Part shown: positions 1 through 9,393 of the stretch, piece after piece
Numbering within the stretch: position 1 is the stretch's first letter
Layout: each line of letters opens with the position of its first letter
Assembly (NCBI RefSeq): GCF_016746085.1
Contig: NZ_JAERTZ010000001.1
Location: forward strand, 46,099 to 110,098
Length of the DNA: 64,000 bases
Direction of reading: 5' to 3'
Source of the DNA: Zobellella iuensis
GTDB lineage: Bacteria > Pseudomonadota > Gammaproteobacteria > Enterobacterales > Aeromonadaceae
The notes under the pieces: generated by a model
The model's input: only the letters and a program-made list of their open reading frames with translations
What the model was told of the DNA's origin: nothing
Database searches by the model: none
Position numbers and translations under genes: made by a program

Positions 1-1
1 T

Positions 2-1474
2 ATCCCCATGCTGGCCGGGGCCCTGACCCTGATTTGCTGGCGCTGGCGGCTGGTGCAGCGCTGGATTTCGGTCTTCTCCGGCGCCGGCCTGCTGGTGGCC
101 GGCCTCTATCTGCTGGTGCAGGTTCAGGAGCGGGGCATACTGGTCAGCTACATGGGCGCCTGGTCGGCCCCCTACGGCATCACCCTGGTGGCGGATCTGC
201 TCAGTGCCATCATGGTGGTGGTAACCGGCGTCATCGGCCTGGCGGTGGCGGTCTATTCCCTCGCCACCATGAGCCGCAACCACGAGGCCTTCGGCTACTA
301 TCCGCTGCTGCACCTGATGCTGTCCGGGGTGGTGGGCGCCTTCCTCACCGGCGATATCTTCAACCTCTACGTCTGGTTCGAGATCATGCTGGTGGCCTCC
401 TTCGGTCTGCTGATCCTGGGAGGAGAACGTTCCCAGATGGAAGGGGCGCTCAAGTACGTGACCCTCAACCTGATCTCCTCGGCGCTGTTCCTCACCGCCG
501 TGGGCCTGTTGTACGGCTACGCCGGCACCCTCAATATGGCGGATCTGGCGGTGCGCCTGGCCAACGGCAGCCAGCCCGGCCTGGTGACGGTGATCGCCAT
601 GCTGTTCCTGGTGGCCTTCGGCATCAAGGCGGCGGCCTTTCCGCTGTTCTTCTGGCTGCCGGCCTCCTACCACACGCCGCCGGTGGCGATTTCGGCGGTG
701 TTCGCCGGCCTGCTCACCAAGGTGGGGGTCTATGCCCTGTACCGGGTGTTCAGCCTGATTTTCGTGCAGGACGTAGGCTTCACCCACCATACGGTACTGA
801 TGTGGATGGGCATTTTCACCATGCTTACCGGGGTACTGGGGGCGGCGGCCCAGTTCGAGGTGCGCCGCATCCTTTCCTTCCATATCGTCAGCCAGATAGG
901 CTACATGCTGGTGGGGCTGGCGTTGTTCACCCCCCTGGCCATCGCCGGCGGGGTCTTCTACATCTTCCACCACATCATAGTGAAGACCAACCTGTTCCTG
1001 ATCAGCGGCGTCATGTACCGCTACCATGGCAGCTACGATCTGGCCAGGCTGGGCGGGCTCTACCGCTCCGCGCCCTGGCTGGCGCTGCTGTTCCTGATCC
1101 CGGCCATGTCCCTGGCGGGGTTGCCGCCCCTGTCCGGCTTTTTCGCCAAATATACGGTGATCAAGGCGGGCGTGCTGGCCGAGTCCTGGTTTATGGTTGC
1201 CATCGCCCTGGTGGTGGGCTTGCTGACCCTGTACTCGATGATCAAGATCTGGGCCGAGGCGTTCTGGAAGCCATTGCCCGAAGATGCCAAGCCCCTGCGC
1301 GGCGGCGGCGATCCGCACCGATACTTGTTGTATCTGCCGGTGGTGGGCCTGGCGCTGATCACCCTGGCCATCGGTTTCGGGGCCGAGTGGTTCGTGCAAC
1401 TGGCGATGGATACGGCGGCGCAGCTGCTGTCGCCGGAGCTGTATATTGAAGCGGTACTGGGGGGTAGCCAATGA
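2..1474 (+). CDS. mnhD: Na+/H+ antiporter subunit D (MrpD/MnhD), 5' end outside window
   Basis: Membrane subunit of the multi-subunit Mrp cation/proton antiporter, related to the ND2/ND4/ND5 subunits of respiratory complex I. The protein is almost entirely transmembrane helices, with the proton-antiporter core ([18 protein letters not shown], then [21 protein letters not shown]) in the middle. The ATG at 8 is probably internal: the reading frame is open to the window edge and the first visible residues already lie inside a membrane helix, so the first few residues are missing. It is followed by subunits E, F and G, with an ATGA overlap to E. MrpA, B and C are expected upstream. Sodium extrusion and pH homeostasis are the known roles of the family. 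Confidence 0.93.
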   Translation: MPMLAGALTLICWRWRLVQRWISVFSGAGLLVAGLYLLVQVQERGILVSYMGAWSAPYGITLVADLLSAIMVVVTGVIGLAVAVYSLATMSRNHEAFGYYPLLHLMLSGVVGAFLTGDIFNLYVWFEIMLVASFGLLILGGERSQMEGALKYVTLNLISSALFLTAVGLLYGYAGTLNMADLAVRLANGSQPGLVTVIAMLFLVAFGIKAAAFPLFFWLPASYHTPPVAISAVFAGLLTKVGVYALYRVFSLIFVQDVGFTHHTVLMWMGIFTMLTGVLGAAAQFEVRRILSFHIVSQIGYMLVGLALFTPLAIAGGVFYIFHHIIVKTNLFLISGVMYRYHGSYDLARLGGLYRSAPWLALLFLIPAMSLAGLPPLSGFFAKYTVIKAGVLAESWFMVAIALVVGLLTLYSMIKIWAEAFWKPLPEDAKPLRGGGDPHRYLLYLPVVGLALITLAIGFGAEWFVQLAMDTAAQLLSPELYIEAVLGGSQ

Positions 1475-1944
1475 GAGCTTTTGGTTGGAATATGCTGCTG
1501 GCCCTGGCCTGGGTCATCCTCTCCGGCACCTATACCATCAGCAACCTGGTGGTAGGCATGCTGCTGAGCTACCTGGTGCTGGCCTATGTGGCGCGGGACA
1601 AACCCATGTTTGCCCGCTACTTCGGCAAGCTGCCCAAGATAGTCGGCTTTATCCTGTTTTTCATCTGGGATCTGATCAAGGCCAATGCCCGGGTGGCCTA
1701 CGACGTGCTCACCCCCACCCATCTGATGCGGCCGGGGGTGATCGCCATTCCCCTAGATGTGAAGGACGACGGCGCCATCACCATGTTCGCCAACCTGATC
1801 ACCGCCACCCCGGGCTCCCTGGCGCTGGATGTATCCAGCGACCGGCGGGTGCTCTATGTGCACATGATGTACCTGGACGACGAGGCCCGCCAGCTGGCGG
1901 AATTCAAGGCCCTGGAGGCCCGTGTTATCGACTTGCTGGGATAA
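1471..1944 (+). CDS. mnhE: Na+/H+ antiporter subunit E (MrpE/MnhE)
   Basis: Small membrane subunit (157 aa) of the Mrp antiporter. The N-terminus has two hydrophobic segments ([21 protein letters not shown] and an adjoining helix). The C-terminal half is soluble and contains the family signature around [24 protein letters not shown]. Its ATG overlaps the mnhD stop as ATGA, indicating translational coupling. The spacing to mnhF is only a few bases, so D-E-F-G read as one transcript. Length and position match MrpE. Confidence 0.93.
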   Translation: MRAFGWNMLLALAWVILSGTYTISNLVVGMLLSYLVLAYVARDKPMFARYFGKLPKIVGFILFFIWDLIKANARVAYDVLTPTHLMRPGVIAIPLDVKDDGAITMFANLITATPGSLALDVSSDRRVLYVHMMYLDDEARQLAEFKALEARVIDLLG

Positions 1945-1948
1945 GCCT

Positions 1949-2224
1949 ATGTTTGACCTTGCTATCTTATTGTCTTTCTTGTTTTTGAGCCTGGGGCTGG
2001 TGCTGGCGGCGGTGCGGCTGCTGATCGGCCCCACCCTGCCGGACCGGGTGGTGGCGCTGGAAGTGATCGCCTCCATGACCGTCGGCTTTATCCTGCTGTA
2101 CAGCGTGGCCTACGACACGCCGCAGTTTATCGACGTGGCCATAGTGCTGGCGCTGACGTCCTTTATGGCGGCGGTGGGCTTTGCCCGTTACCTGGAGCGG
2201 GGAGGCCATCGCGATGATGACTGA
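1949..2224 (+). CDS. mnhF: Na+/H+ antiporter subunit F (MrpF/MnhF)
   Basis: Very small (91 aa) three-helix membrane subunit of the Mrp antiporter. The conserved core LIGPTLPDRVVALEVIASMTV is followed by a helix with FIDVAIVLALTSFMA, both typical of MrpF. I chose the ATG at 1949 because it lies just after the mnhE stop and begins the hydrophobic N-terminal helix. An upstream in-frame TTG inside mnhE is less likely. The 3' end overlaps the start of mnhG. Confidence 0.92.
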   Translation: MFDLAILLSFLFLSLGLVLAAVRLLIGPTLPDRVVALEVIASMTVGFILLYSVAYDTPQFIDVAIVLALTSFMAAVGFARYLERGGHRDDD

Positions 2225-2594
2225 ACTCGTTACCGGCCTGCTGATGCTGCTGGGCTCCTTCCTGATGCTGCTGGCCGGCATCGGCATCATCCGCATGCCG
2301 GATCTGCTGACCCGGATGCATGCCACCAGCAAGGCCGGCGCCCTGGGTGCCGGCCTGATGGCGGTGGGCTTCGCGGTGTTCTTTTTTGCCGACACCAGCG
2401 TGGTGGTACGGGCGCTGGCGGTGGTGGTGTTCGTGATCATGACCGCGCCCATCGCCGCCCATGTGATGGCCCGGGCCGGCTACTTCGTGGGCATCAAGCT
2501 GTGGGAGGGCACGGTGAAGGACGTGATCAAGGAACGCTACGATCTCAAGACCCACCAGCTCGGCAGCTCCACCCGCAAGCGGGAAGAGGACTGA
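2214..2594 (+). CDS. mnhG: Na+/H+ antiporter subunit G (MrpG/MnhG)
   Basis: Last subunit of the Mrp antiporter (126 aa) with three membrane helices. It contains the family motif GIIRMPDLLTRMHATSKAGALG. Two adjacent ATG codons (2214, 2217) follow a GGAGG at about 2201; the first is taken. The start overlaps the end of mnhF by 11 bases. A strong stem-loop follows directly after the stop, marking the end of the mrp operon. Confidence 0.93.
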   Translation: MMTELVTGLLMLLGSFLMLLAGIGIIRMPDLLTRMHATSKAGALGAGLMAVGFAVFFFADTSVVVRALAVVVFVIMTAPIAAHVMARAGYFVGIKLWEGTVKDVIKERYDLKTHQLGSSTRKREED

Positions 2595-2600
2595 ATAAGG

Positions 2601-2634
2601 ACAGGGGAGGCGGAATGCCTCCCCTGTTGTTTGT
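2601..2634. terminator. Terminator between mrp operon and HDOD gene
   Basis: Eleven-base-pair stem (ACAGGGGAGGC paired with GCCTCCCCTGT) with a GGAAT loop, followed by a T-rich run on the + strand. It lies between two convergent genes and ends the mrp operon. It may also serve the minus-strand HDOD gene. Confidence 0.8.
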
Positions 2635-2637
2635 GCC

Positions 2638-3792
2638 TCAGGGCCGGGGGGCAGGGCGCTGCCAGCGTTCCGGATCCAGTCCTACCCGCCGCATCAGGCG
2701 CAGGATGTCCGGCTGCTCCAGCTGGCCGGCGACCGTCATGGCCGCCAGATACATCAGCAGGGGCCCCCGGTCGGCGCTGTTTTTCTTCAGCAGGTGGACG
2801 GCGCCGATCAGCTCGCGCAGGGGCAGGGGCAGATGCCACTGTATCTTGACCCTGTTGCCATAATCGGCGGCCCAGCGGCTCAGGCTGTCGTCTATCTGTT
2901 GCGCCGATATGGCGCCCCCCAGCCGGATATAATCCTGTAAGGCGCGCAACACACCCAGTTCACCCACCCGGCTCAGCAGCCCCGCCGTGTAGAAGGCGGC
3001 GCCTTCCTGCCCCAGGCTGAGCGCCATGGCCCGGGCGATGGCGGCCACCTGCTCGGCCTGCTGCAGGTGGTGGCGTGCCCGCTCGCCCAGGCGGGGATCG
3101 GCAAGGGCACGGGAAATGTCCAGGGACAGGGCGAAGGCTTGGTTGAGCGCCATCTCCACGCCCATGGCGGCGATGGCTTCTTCCAGCTTGCCGATGGGCT
3201 TGCCGGCCCGGCCCAGGGAGGCGCTGTTGGCGATATCCAGCAACCGGGCCGAAAGCGCGGCCTGGCCGCGCCAGTGCCGGGCCAGCTCGGCCGGAGACAG
3301 TTCCTGGCCGCGTTCCATCAGGGCCAGCACCGTTTGCTGATCGATGTCCGTGGGCAGTTGTATGGAGCCCGTGGCCGCCTCGGCCAGATGGCGGTCGAGG
3401 GGAGGCGGGCCGGGGCGGCCGGGGTCGGCATCCGTCCTCAGCAAGGGCTGGAGCCGTCGGTGCAGCAGGGCCACGTCGAAAGGTTTGGCGATAAAAGCGT
3501 TGATGCCGAGGCGGGCGGCGGTGAGCACCGTTTCCTTGTCGGAATGGGCGCTGAGCATCAGTATGGGCAGTTGCTTGTCCTGGGCGCGGATCTGGCGGAC
3601 CAGGGCCAGGGCCGAGCCATCGGGCAGGCTCCATTCGCTGAGCAGCAGGGAGGGGGAATAGCGGTGCCAGGCGCGGACGGCCTCTGCGATGGTGCTGCAG
3701 CGGTGCACCCTGATACCCGGCGCCAGGCCGGTTACTACTGTTTCCAGCAGCTCCGCCGTGGGGACATGGTGTTCAAGGATCAGTACGTTCAT
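2638..3792 (-). CDS. Receiver-HDOD domain protein with Asp-to-Glu change in the receiver
   Basis: 384-aa two-domain signalling protein. Residues 1-120 form a response-regulator receiver fold, ending with the expected switch region FIAKPFD. Residues about 150-330 form an HDOD domain, a catalytically inactive HD-related fold common in bacterial signalling. The phosphoacceptor position is unusual: where D-x-x-M/L-P is expected the sequence reads EWSLP (Glu53). The acidic pair near residues 7-8 is reduced to Glu-His. The receiver may therefore act as a constitutively 'on' mimic or through protein contact. Function is unknown. It sits alone between mrp and rsuA, facing away from both. Confidence 0.85.
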   Translation of the reverse strand: MNVLILEHHVPTAELLETVVTGLAPGIRVHRCSTIAEAVRAWHRYSPSLLLSEWSLPDGSALALVRQIRAQDKQLPILMLSAHSDKETVLTAARLGINAFIAKPFDVALLHRRLQPLLRTDADPGRPGPPPLDRHLAEAATGSIQLPTDIDQQTVLALMERGQELSPAELARHWRGQAALSARLLDIANSASLGRAGKPIGKLEEAIAAMGVEMALNQAFALSLDISRALADPRLGERARHHLQQAEQVAAIARAMALSLGQEGAAFYTAGLLSRVGELGVLRALQDYIRLGGAISAQQIDDSLSRWAADYGNRVKIQWHLPLPLRELIGAVHLLKKNSADRGPLLMYLAAMTVAGQLEQPDILRLMRRVGLDPERWQRPAPRP

Positions 3793-3869
3793 TCGGACTC
3801 GCCATATGGGTCGCGCCGGTCGGGCTCAGTCTAGGGTCCGCTCGGTGATGGCGCCATACCCCCAAGGTC

Positions 3870-3892
3870 GCAAGGGCGGCTTCCCGCCCTGG
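3870..3892 (-). terminator. Possible terminator after rsuA
   Basis: A stem of GGGCGG and CCGCCC with a 4-base loop lies a few bases past the rsuA stop on the minus strand. The trailing T-run is weak (TTGCG), so termination is only plausible. Confidence 0.45.
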
Positions 3893-3896
3893 TGCC

Positions 3897-4583
3897 TCAC
3901 ACCGAAGCGATCTCATCCTCGGTGAGATGGCGCCATTCGCCTTCCGCCAGGCTGTCGTCCAGGCGGATCTCGCCGATTTGCAGCCGGTGCAGGCCCACTA
4001 CCTTGTTGCCCACGGCGGCGAACATGCGTTTCACCTGGTGGTATTTGCCTTCCTGGATGGTCAGCAGCACCCGGGTGGGGGCGAGCACTTCCAGGGTGGC
4101 GGGCAGGGTGGGTTTGGGTTCGCCGTGCAGTTGCACGCCTTCCTGGAAGCGGGCGGCGGTGTCTTCGGCCAGGGGTTCGGCCAGTTCCACCCGGTAAACC
4201 TTGCCACAGGCTTTTTTCGGCGAGCGGATCCGGTGGGACCACTGGCCGTCGTCGGTGAGCAGCAGCAGCCCGGTGGTGTCCAGGTCCAGCCGGCCGGCGC
4301 ACTGCAGGTCGCGGCACAGCTCCGGCGGCAACAGCTGCAGCACGCAGGGATGGTCTTCATCCTGGCTGGCGCTGATATAGCCCTTGGGCTTGTGCAGCAA
4401 CAGGTAGCGGGGCGGGTGCAGACTCAGCAGGCGGCCTTCCAGGCGCACTTCCTGCTCCTGGACATGCAGATCGCCTTTTTTGACGATGAAGCCATCCACC
4501 GTGACATCACCCCGGTGCAGGGCCTTCTTGGCCAGGGAGCGGGTCAGGCCGGTGCTCTCGCATAGGAAACGATCGAGGCGCAT
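3897..4583 (-). CDS. rsuA: 16S rRNA pseudouridine(516) synthase RsuA
   Basis: 228-aa small-subunit rRNA pseudouridine synthase. The N-terminal S4-like RNA-binding domain ([20 protein letters not shown], residues 1-60) is followed by the RsuA/RluB/E/F catalytic domain with the motif GRLDLDTTGLLLLTDDG carrying the catalytic Asp, and later GKYHQVKRMFA. E. coli RsuA modifies U516 of 16S rRNA. The start codon overlaps the engB stop (TGATG), so the two are probably translated from one message. Confidence 0.92.
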   Translation of the reverse strand: MRLDRFLCESTGLTRSLAKKALHRGDVTVDGFIVKKGDLHVQEQEVRLEGRLLSLHPPRYLLLHKPKGYISASQDEDHPCVLQLLPPELCRDLQCAGRLDLDTTGLLLLTDDGQWSHRIRSPKKACGKVYRVELAEPLAEDTAARFQEGVQLHGEPKPTLPATLEVLAPTRVLLTIQEGKYHQVKRMFAAVGNKVVGLHRLQIGEIRLDDSLAEGEWRHLTEDEIASV

Positions 4584-5233
4584 CAGGCTTGTTCACCTTC
4601 ATCGGCAACGGGTGCGGCCGCCACCTCGCCTTGCAGCAGCCATTCGCTGAGGATGGCCCTGGCCTGCTCGACGCCGGTGCCCTTGAGGGAACTGAAGGCC
4701 TCCACCCGGATATCGCCACCGAAGATGGCTATGGCTTCGCGCACCTTGAGCACTTCCGCCTTGCGGGCGCCGGACTTGAGCTTGTCGCACTTGGTCAGCA
4801 GCGCCAGCACCGGCAGTTCGCTGTCGCTGGCCCATTGCAGCAGCTGCTGGTCGATGTCCTTCAGCGGATGGCGGATGTCCATCAGCACCACCAGGCCCTT
4901 GAGGCTGTCGCGCTGTTGCAGGTATTCGGAGAGGGCCGCCTGCCATTTCAGCTTCATTTCTTCCGGCACCTTGGCGTAGCCATAGCCGGGCAGGTCGATC
5001 AGCCGTTTGCCTTCGCTCAGCTCGAACACGTTGATAAGCTGGGTGCGCCCCGGGGTTTTACTGGTCCGGGCCAGGCTTTTCTGCTGGGTAATGGTGTTGA
5101 GGGCGGACGATTTACCGGCGTTGGAGCGGCCGGCAAAGGCGATCTCTACGCCGGTGTCGGCCGGCATTTGCTTGATGTTGGGCGCGCTGGTAATAAAGCG
5201 GGCGGCGTTAAAATTTATCTGCTTGTTATCCAA
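4583..5233 (-). CDS. engB: Ribosome biogenesis GTP-binding protein EngB (YihA/YsxC)
   Basis: 216-aa essential GTPase of the TrmE-Era-EngA-EngB family, involved in late assembly of the 50S subunit. All GTPase motifs are visible: G1 GRSNAGKSS, the T of G2 in TPGRTQ, G3 [10 protein letters not shown], and G4 TKCDK. Length and N-terminus ([12 protein letters not shown]) are normal. It is transcribed divergently from the cytochrome c4 gene, a common gammaproteobacterial arrangement. rsuA follows with overlapping stop and start. Confidence 0.95.
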   Translation of the reverse strand: MDNKQINFNAARFITSAPNIKQMPADTGVEIAFAGRSNAGKSSALNTITQQKSLARTSKTPGRTQLINVFELSEGKRLIDLPGYGYAKVPEEMKLKWQAALSEYLQQRDSLKGLVVLMDIRHPLKDIDQQLLQWASDSELPVLALLTKCDKLKSGARKAEVLKVREAIAIFGGDIRVEAFSSLKGTGVEQARAILSEWLLQGEVAAAPVADEGEQA

Positions 5234-5374
5234 TATGAATTCCCCGGGGTTCTGAACCCGCCTTGCTTACTTTTTCGCAAAATCGTGTAGAATGGAGCCG
5301 TTTTTAAATCGTATTGTAACATGCCCTTGCCGGTATGTGATCTGGAAGCTCTTACAACGAGAAGTCGGAACGTC

Positions 5375-5992
5375 ATGAAAAAAATTGTTTTCACGCTAGC
5401 CTTAATGCTCGGAGTGGTCGGTGTCGCACAGGCCCAAGGCGATGCCGAAGCCGGTAAAGCCAAAGCCGCCACCTGTGTGGCCTGTCATGGTAACGATGGC
5501 AACAGCCCGACCGATATGTACCCTAAAATCGCCGGCCAACACGCCTCTTACCTGGAAAAGCAGTTGATTGAATTCAAAACCGGCGCCACCGGTGGCGCCG
5601 GCCGTGCCAACGCCATCATGGCACCCATGGTGATGGGGCTGTCCGCACAGGACATGGCCGATCTGGCGGCGTTCTACGCCAGCGAAGCGATCACCCCGGT
5701 CGCCACTCCCGAAGAGGTGATCGAAGCCGGTGCAGCCCTGTACCGGGGTGGCGATCTGGAGCGCGGCATTACCGCCTGCATCGCCTGCCACAGCCCCCGC
5801 GGCGAGGGCCTGGAGTCCGCCAGGTTCCCGCGCCTGTCCGGCCAGCATCCGGCCTATATCAAGGCCCAGCTGCTGGCTTTCCGCAGCGGCGAGCGTGAAA
5901 ACGATCCCAACGGTATGATGCGTGATATCGCCAAGAAACTGACCGACCAAGATATCGAAATCCTGTCCCAGTACGTGGCGGGCCTGCGTTAA
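5375..5992 (+). CDS. Diheme cytochrome c4
   Basis: 205-aa periplasmic diheme cytochrome c that passes electrons to terminal oxidases or other acceptors. A signal peptide (MKKIVFTLALMLGVVGVAQAQG) is cleaved near residue 21. Two CxxCH heme sites are present, CVACH about 15 residues into the mature protein and CIACH in the second half, in two similar cytochrome c domains. I preferred the ATG at 5375 to an upstream one at 5321 because it starts the signal peptide. Confidence 0.93.
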   Translation: MKKIVFTLALMLGVVGVAQAQGDAEAGKAKAATCVACHGNDGNSPTDMYPKIAGQHASYLEKQLIEFKTGATGGAGRANAIMAPMVMGLSAQDMADLAAFYASEAITPVATPEEVIEAGAALYRGGDLERGITACIACHSPRGEGLESARFPRLSGQHPAYIKAQLLAFRSGERENDPNGMMRDIAKKLTDQDIEILSQYVAGLR

Positions 5993-6001
5993 TTTAAGCC
6001 C

Positions 6002-6031
6002 ATCAAGGGGGCCCGGGCCCCCTGATTTCTC
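6002..6031 (+). terminator. Terminator after cytochrome c4
   Basis: A GC-rich inverted repeat (AGGGGGCCC paired with GGGCCCCCT, extended by ATCA/TGAT) directly follows the cytochrome c4 stop, with a short T-rich tail. Confidence 0.7.
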
Positions 6032-6041
6032 TGGTTTGTCC

Positions 6042-6704
6042 ATGTCTGCTCAGTCGCAAGACTTTCCCTGCCCCCTCTGTGACCATACCGAAACATCTCT
6101 GTTTTGGCAGGATAAACAGCGTCGCTATCATCGCTGCCGTCAATGCGGGCTGATTTTTGTCGAGCCCGGATACCGGCTGGACGCGACGGCGGAAAAAGCG
6201 ATCTATGACCAACACCAGAACAGGGTAGAGGATGCCGGTTACCGGCACTTCCTGAACCGCCTGGTCGACCCCCTTATTGAACGGCTCAAGCCCGGAAGCA
6301 CAGGGCTCGACTTTGGTTGCGGGCCGGGGCCGGCCCTGGCCGCCATGCTGAACGAGGCGGGCTTTGCCGCCACCACCTATGATCCCTACTATGCGGATTA
6401 TCCGGAGCGGTTGGCACGGCATTACGACTTTGTGACCTGCACCGAGGCGATAGAGCATTTTTACCAACCGGGGCGGGAGTGGCGGCAACTGCTGGCCATG
6501 CTCGCACCCGGCGGCCGGCTGGGTCTGATGACCAAGCTGGCCCGCGACCAGGCGGCCTTCGCCAACTGGCATTACAAACAGGATCCCACCCATGTCAGCT
6601 TTTTCAGCCGGGACACCTTTCTCTGGCTGGCGGCACGGGACGGGCTCGGCATCGAATTTATCGGTGCCGATGTGATACTTCTGCACAAACCGGAGTCTGT
6701 ATGA
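6042..6704 (+). CDS. Class I SAM-dependent methyltransferase with N-terminal zinc-ribbon-like segment
   Basis: 220-aa cytoplasmic protein. Four cysteines near the N-terminus (CPLCDH and CRQCGL) suggest a zinc ribbon. They are followed by a Rossmann methyltransferase domain with motif I LDFGCGPGP, motif II TYDPYYADYP and the post-motif CTEAIEHFYQP, the latter typical of the UbiG/Methyltransf_23 group. The substrate is not predictable. The ATG at 6042 is preferred over a TTG two codons upstream. The stop overlaps the yihI start (ATGA), so it heads the yihI-hemN transcription unit. Confidence 0.85.
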   Translation: MSAQSQDFPCPLCDHTETSLFWQDKQRRYHRCRQCGLIFVEPGYRLDATAEKAIYDQHQNRVEDAGYRHFLNRLVDPLIERLKPGSTGLDFGCGPGPALAAMLNEAGFAATTYDPYYADYPERLARHYDFVTCTEAIEHFYQPGREWRQLLAMLAPGGRLGLMTKLARDQAAFANWHYKQDPTHVSFFSRDTFLWLAARDGLGIEFIGADVILLHKPESV

Positions 6705-7255
6705 CACGCATTAAGAAGGCCCGCACACCGGGCCAACTCGGGGCCCGCAAGGAAAGTCGGGAAAATGCCGAGCAAAGCAGGGATCGCAAGCGCAAGGCCA
6801 AGCGCAAGGGGCTGGCCCCCGGCTCCCGCCACAACCAGGGCGGTGAATCCGGTGGCGGCGGTACCGCCAAGGTGCAGCAGGATCCACGTCTGGGCTCCAA
6901 AAAACCCATTCCCCTGATCCAGGACGAGGCCAGGGACGCAGCCAAGGCGGCGCCGGTTGCCAGGGTCAGGGTCGCCAAGCCCGAGGCCCTGACCCCGGAG
7001 CAGGAACTGGACCAGCTGGAGAATAACGAGCGGCTCAACACCCTGCTGGACCGGGTCGACGCCGGCGACAAGCTGGGCAAGGAAGACGCGGCCTGGCTGG
7101 ATCAGACCCTGGCCCGCCACCAGCAGCTGCTGGAGCAGCTCGGCCTGCTCGACGACGAGGACGAAGAGCCGGAAGAGGGCGATGATCTCTGGACCCGCTT
7201 TATGGACGCGGACCTTGATCCCGCGCAATACCAGGAGAAGGAAGATAAGTCATGA
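6701..7255 (+). CDS. yihI: Der GTPase-activating protein YihI
   Basis: 184-aa, highly charged protein. The N-terminal third is basic (MTRIKKARTPGQLGARK, then RDRKRKAKRKGLAPGSRHN) and the C-terminal third acidic (LDDEDEEPEEGDD), as in YihI. In E. coli YihI stimulates the GTPase Der (EngA) and tunes 50S ribosome assembly. The gene sits upstream of hemN as in E. coli. The ATG at 6701 overlaps the methyltransferase stop, and its own stop overlaps the next start. Confidence 0.9.
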   Translation: MTRIKKARTPGQLGARKESRENAEQSRDRKRKAKRKGLAPGSRHNQGGESGGGGTAKVQQDPRLGSKKPIPLIQDEARDAAKAAPVARVRVAKPEALTPEQELDQLENNERLNTLLDRVDAGDKLGKEDAAWLDQTLARHQQLLEQLGLLDDEDEEPEEGDDLWTRFMDADLDPAQYQEKEDKS

Positions 7256-7710
7256 TCTCACCCTGGCTGATGGCCGCCCTGTTGGGCGGCCTCATCATAG
7301 TGGGTCTGGCGGTATACGCGGGAGTCCTGCTGGCCCGGCTGAAGCAGCAGACGCAACAGCGCGAACAGGCCATAAACAGGCGCAACGAGCGCATTATCGA
7401 CAGCATCCGGACCATCGCCATGGCGGTGCGCGACGATCAGTGCAACCTGTCGGAAGGGGCCATTCGCCTGACCAACCTGCTCAACACCCTGCAGTTCAGC
7501 CGGCCGAAGGACTTTGCCCAGGACTATCCCGGCCTCTACGATCTCTACGACAGGGTCAAGGAGATGCCGACCCACGACGCCCGCAAGCAGCTCAAGCGTA
7601 ACGAACGCATGCGCCAGGATCTGCAGCGGGCCGGTTTCGAACATGAGCTTGAGGCTCAGATAAAAATTGAGGTCGAGCGGCTGGCCAGCCTGGAACTGCC
7701 CGGTCGCTGA
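7252..7710 (+). CDS. DUF2489 family membrane-anchored protein
   Basis: 152-aa protein with one N-terminal membrane helix (LMAALLGGLIIVGLAVYAGVLLA) and a cytoplasmic, largely helical region rich in Arg, Gln and Glu. It resembles the DUF2489 family, usually found between yihI and hemN in marine gammaproteobacteria. Function unknown. The start overlaps the yihI stop (ATGA), so expression is coupled. Confidence 0.82.
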   Translation: MISPWLMAALLGGLIIVGLAVYAGVLLARLKQQTQQREQAINRRNERIIDSIRTIAMAVRDDQCNLSEGAIRLTNLLNTLQFSRPKDFAQDYPGLYDLYDRVKEMPTHDARKQLKRNERMRQDLQRAGFEHELEAQIKIEVERLASLELPGR

Positions 7711-7725
7711 CCCGGGGAGGAGGCA

Positions 7726-9096
7726 ATGTCAGCAAGCATCGAGTGGGATCAGTCCCTTATCGAGAAATACAACTATTCGGGGCCCAGGTACACGTCCTAC
7801 CCCACGGCCCTGGAGTTCAACGACTCTTTCGGCATGGCCGAGTTCGAGGCCGCCGCCGGGCGCTATCCCGAACGACCCCTGTCGCTCTATGTGCATGTGC
7901 CCTTCTGCCACAAGCTGTGCTACTACTGCGGCTGCAACAAGGTGATCACCCGCCACCAGGGCAAGGCCGACGTCTACCTGGACTATCTGGAACGGGAGGT
8001 CGAGCGCCTGGCGCCGCTGTTCGCCGGCCGCACCGTGACCCAGCTGCACTGGGGCGGCGGCACCCCCACCTTCCTCACCGAGCCGCAGATCCGCCGGCTC
8101 AACGGCCTGCTGCGCCGCCATTTCCGCTTCGCCGAACGGGGCGAGTTCAGCATCGAGATAGACCCGCGGGAAATCGAGCTGTCGGTGCTGGAGGTGCTGA
8201 AGGAAGAAGGCTTCAACCGCATCAGCCTGGGGGTGCAGGACTTCGACAAGGCGGTGCAGAAGGTGGTGAACCGGGAGCAGGATAACGACTTTATCAAGGC
8301 GCTGGTCAAACGCGCGGCCGAGCTCGGCTTTGTGTCCACCAACCTGGATCTGATCTACGGCCTGCCGCTGCAGACCCCGGCCAGTTTCCGCCACACCCTG
8401 GAGCAGGTGGCGGCCATGAAGCCGGCCCGGCTGTCGGTGTTCAACTACGCCCACCTGCCCAGCCGTTTCGCCGCCCAGCGCAAGCTGAACGAGGCGGACA
8501 TGCCCCAACCCGCCCAGAAGCTGGCCATGCTGCAGGACAGCATCGGCTACCTCACCGGCCAGGGCTACCAGTTTATCGGCATGGACCACTTCGCCCTGCC
8601 GGACGACAGCCTGGCGGTGGCCCAGCGCCGGGGCGAGCTGCACCGCAACTTCCAGGGCTACACCACCCAGGGCGACTGCGACCTGCTGGGGCTGGGGGTG
8701 TCCGCCATCAGCATGATCGGCGACGCCTATTCCCAGAACCACAAGGATCTCAAGCGCTACTACGGCCGGCTCGACCAGTTGGGCCACGCCCAGACGGTGG
8801 GCTATGCCCTGAACGAGGATGACCGGCTGCGCCGGGATCTGATCAAGACCCTGATCTGCAACTTCGAGCTGGAGCTTGCGCCCCTGGAGCGGGAATACGG
8901 CATCCGTTTCGCCGACTACTTCGCCGAGGATATCGCGCTGCTGCAGACCTTCGTGGACGACGGCCTGGTGCAGGTGGACGCCGGCGCCATCCGGGTGGCG
9001 CCCAAGGGCCGGCTGCTGATCCGCAATATCTGCATGTGCTTCGACGTGCACCTGCGCCGCCAGGCCCGGATGCAGCAGTTCTCACGGGTGATCTGA
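7726..9096 (+). CDS. hemN: Oxygen-independent coproporphyrinogen III oxidase HemN
   Basis: 456-aa radical-SAM enzyme converting coproporphyrinogen III to protoporphyrinogen IX under anoxia, for heme synthesis. The iron-sulfur signature is the HemN form of CxxxCxxC (CHKLCYYCGC). The SAM-binding GGGTPT motif follows, and the C-terminal HemN domain is full length. A GGGGAGGAGG run about 6 bases before the ATG is a strong ribosome-binding site. It ends the yihI operon. Confidence 0.97.
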   Translation: MSASIEWDQSLIEKYNYSGPRYTSYPTALEFNDSFGMAEFEAAAGRYPERPLSLYVHVPFCHKLCYYCGCNKVITRHQGKADVYLDYLEREVERLAPLFAGRTVTQLHWGGGTPTFLTEPQIRRLNGLLRRHFRFAERGEFSIEIDPREIELSVLEVLKEEGFNRISLGVQDFDKAVQKVVNREQDNDFIKALVKRAAELGFVSTNLDLIYGLPLQTPASFRHTLEQVAAMKPARLSVFNYAHLPSRFAAQRKLNEADMPQPAQKLAMLQDSIGYLTGQGYQFIGMDHFALPDDSLAVAQRRGELHRNFQGYTTQGDCDLLGLGVSAISMIGDAYSQNHKDLKRYYGRLDQLGHAQTVGYALNEDDRLRRDLIKTLICNFELELAPLEREYGIRFADYFAEDIALLQTFVDDGLVQVDAGAIRVAPKGRLLIRNICMCFDVHLRRQARMQQFSRVI

Positions 9097-9126
9097 GCGG
9101 GAAGGGGCGATTCCGCCGCAGGGGAA

Positions 9127-9154
9127 CGGGAGCACCGCCCGCTCCGGCTTTTTG
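9127..9154 (+). terminator. Possible terminator after hemN
   Basis: A short stem (GGAGC paired with GCTCC, 7-base loop) followed by GGCTTTTTG lies about 30 bases past the hemN stop. The stem is short, so strength is uncertain. Confidence 0.45.
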
Positions 9155-9393
9155 CTTACCTTCCCGTAGGGGACCTTTCGTCACGGGGTATTCCTTATCC
9201 TTAAATAAGGTTTACCCCCATTGAAGTATCTCGCCATTCTCGTAATGACCAGCTGTTTATCCGGTTATGATTTCCGCTGATATCCGGATTGAAGTCTCAT
9301 GCCTTGGCTATTCAGCCTATCCTCCATGGAGTAGATCGTTTCATTTCTATGCCACGGAGCTGAGGTAGAAAAAGTGGGTATCTTACTGCCATG

